Origin: Phycisphaerae bacterium
GTDB lineage: Bacteria > Planctomycetota > Phycisphaerae > Phycisphaerales > SM1A02
Reading direction: 5' to 3'
NCBI GenBank assembly: GCA_002690755.1
Contig: NZFT01000111.1
Location: forward strand, 1-14,993
Length of the DNA stretch: 14,993 bases
This document shows positions 14,287 to 14,993 of this stretch, in pieces. Under the pieces are notes generated by a model, which did no database searches, was not told where the DNA came from, and was given only the letters and a program-made list of their open reading frames with translations. Position numbers and translations under genes: made by a program. Numbering within the stretch: position 1 is the first letter of the stretch; each line of letters begins with the position of its first letter.

Positions 14287-14993
14287 GCCCTGCCACCGAT
14301 CGACCGTCGGCTTCGGCCCTTGCCCTTGGCGGTTCCGTTCCGGGAGATCGGTGCACCGTCGGGCCCGTGGGTGCCACCGGGGGTCGGCGTCACCGACTCC
14401 TCCCAGCTGGCGGGATAGGCGGGATCGTCGAGATCGAGTGCCGCGGCGGTCATGAAGAGCGGCCGGAAGGTGTCGCACATCACCGCGAGTTCGTCGGTGT
14501 AGGTCGCCCCGATCGACTTCTCGACGGTGCCGGGGTGCGGCCCGTGCGGAATCCCCTGGGGATGGACGGAGATCGACTCCTCCTTGATGCCGCGTCGCGC
14601 CTTGTAGTTTCCTTCGACGTAATACAGCACTTCGTCGGAATCGAGATTCGAGTGGTTGTAGGGGACCGGGATCGCGCCATCGTGCCAGTCGAGCATCCGG
14701 GGGCAGAAGGAGCAGATCACGAAGTTGCGGCCTTCGAAGGTCTGATGCACCGGCGGGGGCTGATGAAGCTTGCCGGTGATCGGCGCGAAGTCGTCGACGT
14801 TGAAGCAGTAGGGGTAGTAGCAGCCGTCCCAGCCGACAACGTCCAGCGGATGGTGGGGATAGTCATAGGCGTGGACGCAGTCGCGGGCCTTGATCCGCAC
14901 CTCGAACGTGCCGGCCTCGTCGAAGGTGAGCGGGAATTCGGGAAGACGCAGATCCCGCTCGCAGTAGGGCGCATGTTCCAGAAACTGGGAGGT
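14283..14993 (-). CDS. hmgA: Homogentisate 1,2-dioxygenase, C-terminal part (5' end beyond window)
   Basis: 236 codons visible; the frame is open to the window edge at 14993, so the N-terminal third or more is missing. The enzyme opens the homogentisate ring with an iron(II) centre to give maleylacetoacetate. Seen motifs, numbered from the first visible residue: FEGRNFVICSFCPRMLDWHDGAIPVPYNHSN (His114), DSDEVLYYVEGNY (Glu121), and GIPHGPHPG (His150). These fit the His-Glu-His iron ligands of the cupin-type family (human His335, Glu341, His371), with one extra residue between the first two. TDELAVMCDTFRPL follows. The tail after WEE is a Gly/Arg/Lys-rich, poorly conserved extension. Its TGA overlaps the GTG start of the DUF192 gene. 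It converges with fumarylacetoacetase of the same pathway. Confidence 0.92.
   Translation of the reverse strand, partial: TSQFLEHAPYCERDLRLPEFPLTFDEAGTFEVRIKARDCVHAYDYPHHPLDVVGWDGCYYPYCFNVDDFAPITGKLHQPPPVHQTFEGRNFVICSFCPRMLDWHDGAIPVPYNHSNLDSDEVLYYVEGNYKARRGIKEESISVHPQGIPHGPHPGTVEKSIGATYTDELAVMCDTFRPLFMTAAALDLDDPAYPASWEESVTPTPGGTHGPDGAPISRNGTAKGKGRSRRSIGGRA

Overview
The window is about 15 kb of high-GC DNA from what looks like a planctomycete, probably class Phycisphaerae. This is inferred from three secreted proteins that carry a dockerin-like pair of calcium loops (pattern D-x-N-x-D-G-x-V-D-x-x-D followed by a tryptophan or phenylalanine), from a DCNGN-type motif, and from a tyrosine-degradation cluster of a kind seen in that group. 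No ribosomal RNA, CRISPR array, phage module or intact transposase is visible.

Region 1 (1-1650) is the accessory-looking part. A sulfotransferase gene (338-1273) sits between two direct copies of a ~105 bp repeat (5-110 and 1517-1622). Next to the second copy is a minus-strand tRNA-Gly(CCC) that keeps only its 5' 43 nt. This looks like the scar of an insertion or duplication.

Region 2 (1648-7243) codes mainly for exported proteins: a beta-helix protein with a dockerin-like end (minus), a SOUL-family lipoprotein (plus), a 949-residue subtilisin-like protease with an internal dockerin-like module (plus) and a small lipoprotein with CFEC and CFRPRHAIR motifs (minus).

Region 3 (7244-8140) is nearly 900 bp with at best two tiny overlapping ORFs. 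It holds an 8 bp dyad and a very strong 13 bp stem-loop, the latter 40 bp before a two-domain PqiA-like membrane protein (8141-9340). A large exported lipoprotein with a third dockerin-like end follows (9449-11272).

Region 4 (11285-14993) is the homogentisate branch of tyrosine/phenylalanine catabolism. On the plus strand an uncharacterised conserved protein (11353-12336) is translationally coupled through a GTGA overlap to fumarylacetoacetase (12333-13628). Convergent to it, homogentisate 1,2-dioxygenase (minus, cut by the window edge) is coupled, also by GTGA, to a secreted DUF192 protein. Two adjacent perfect palindromes lie just upstream of the plus-strand operon and are candidate operators. 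The dioxygenase makes maleylacetoacetate and the fumarylacetoacetase splits fumarylacetoacetate; the isomerase between them is not seen here, which makes the coupled unknown gene the most attractive target in the window.
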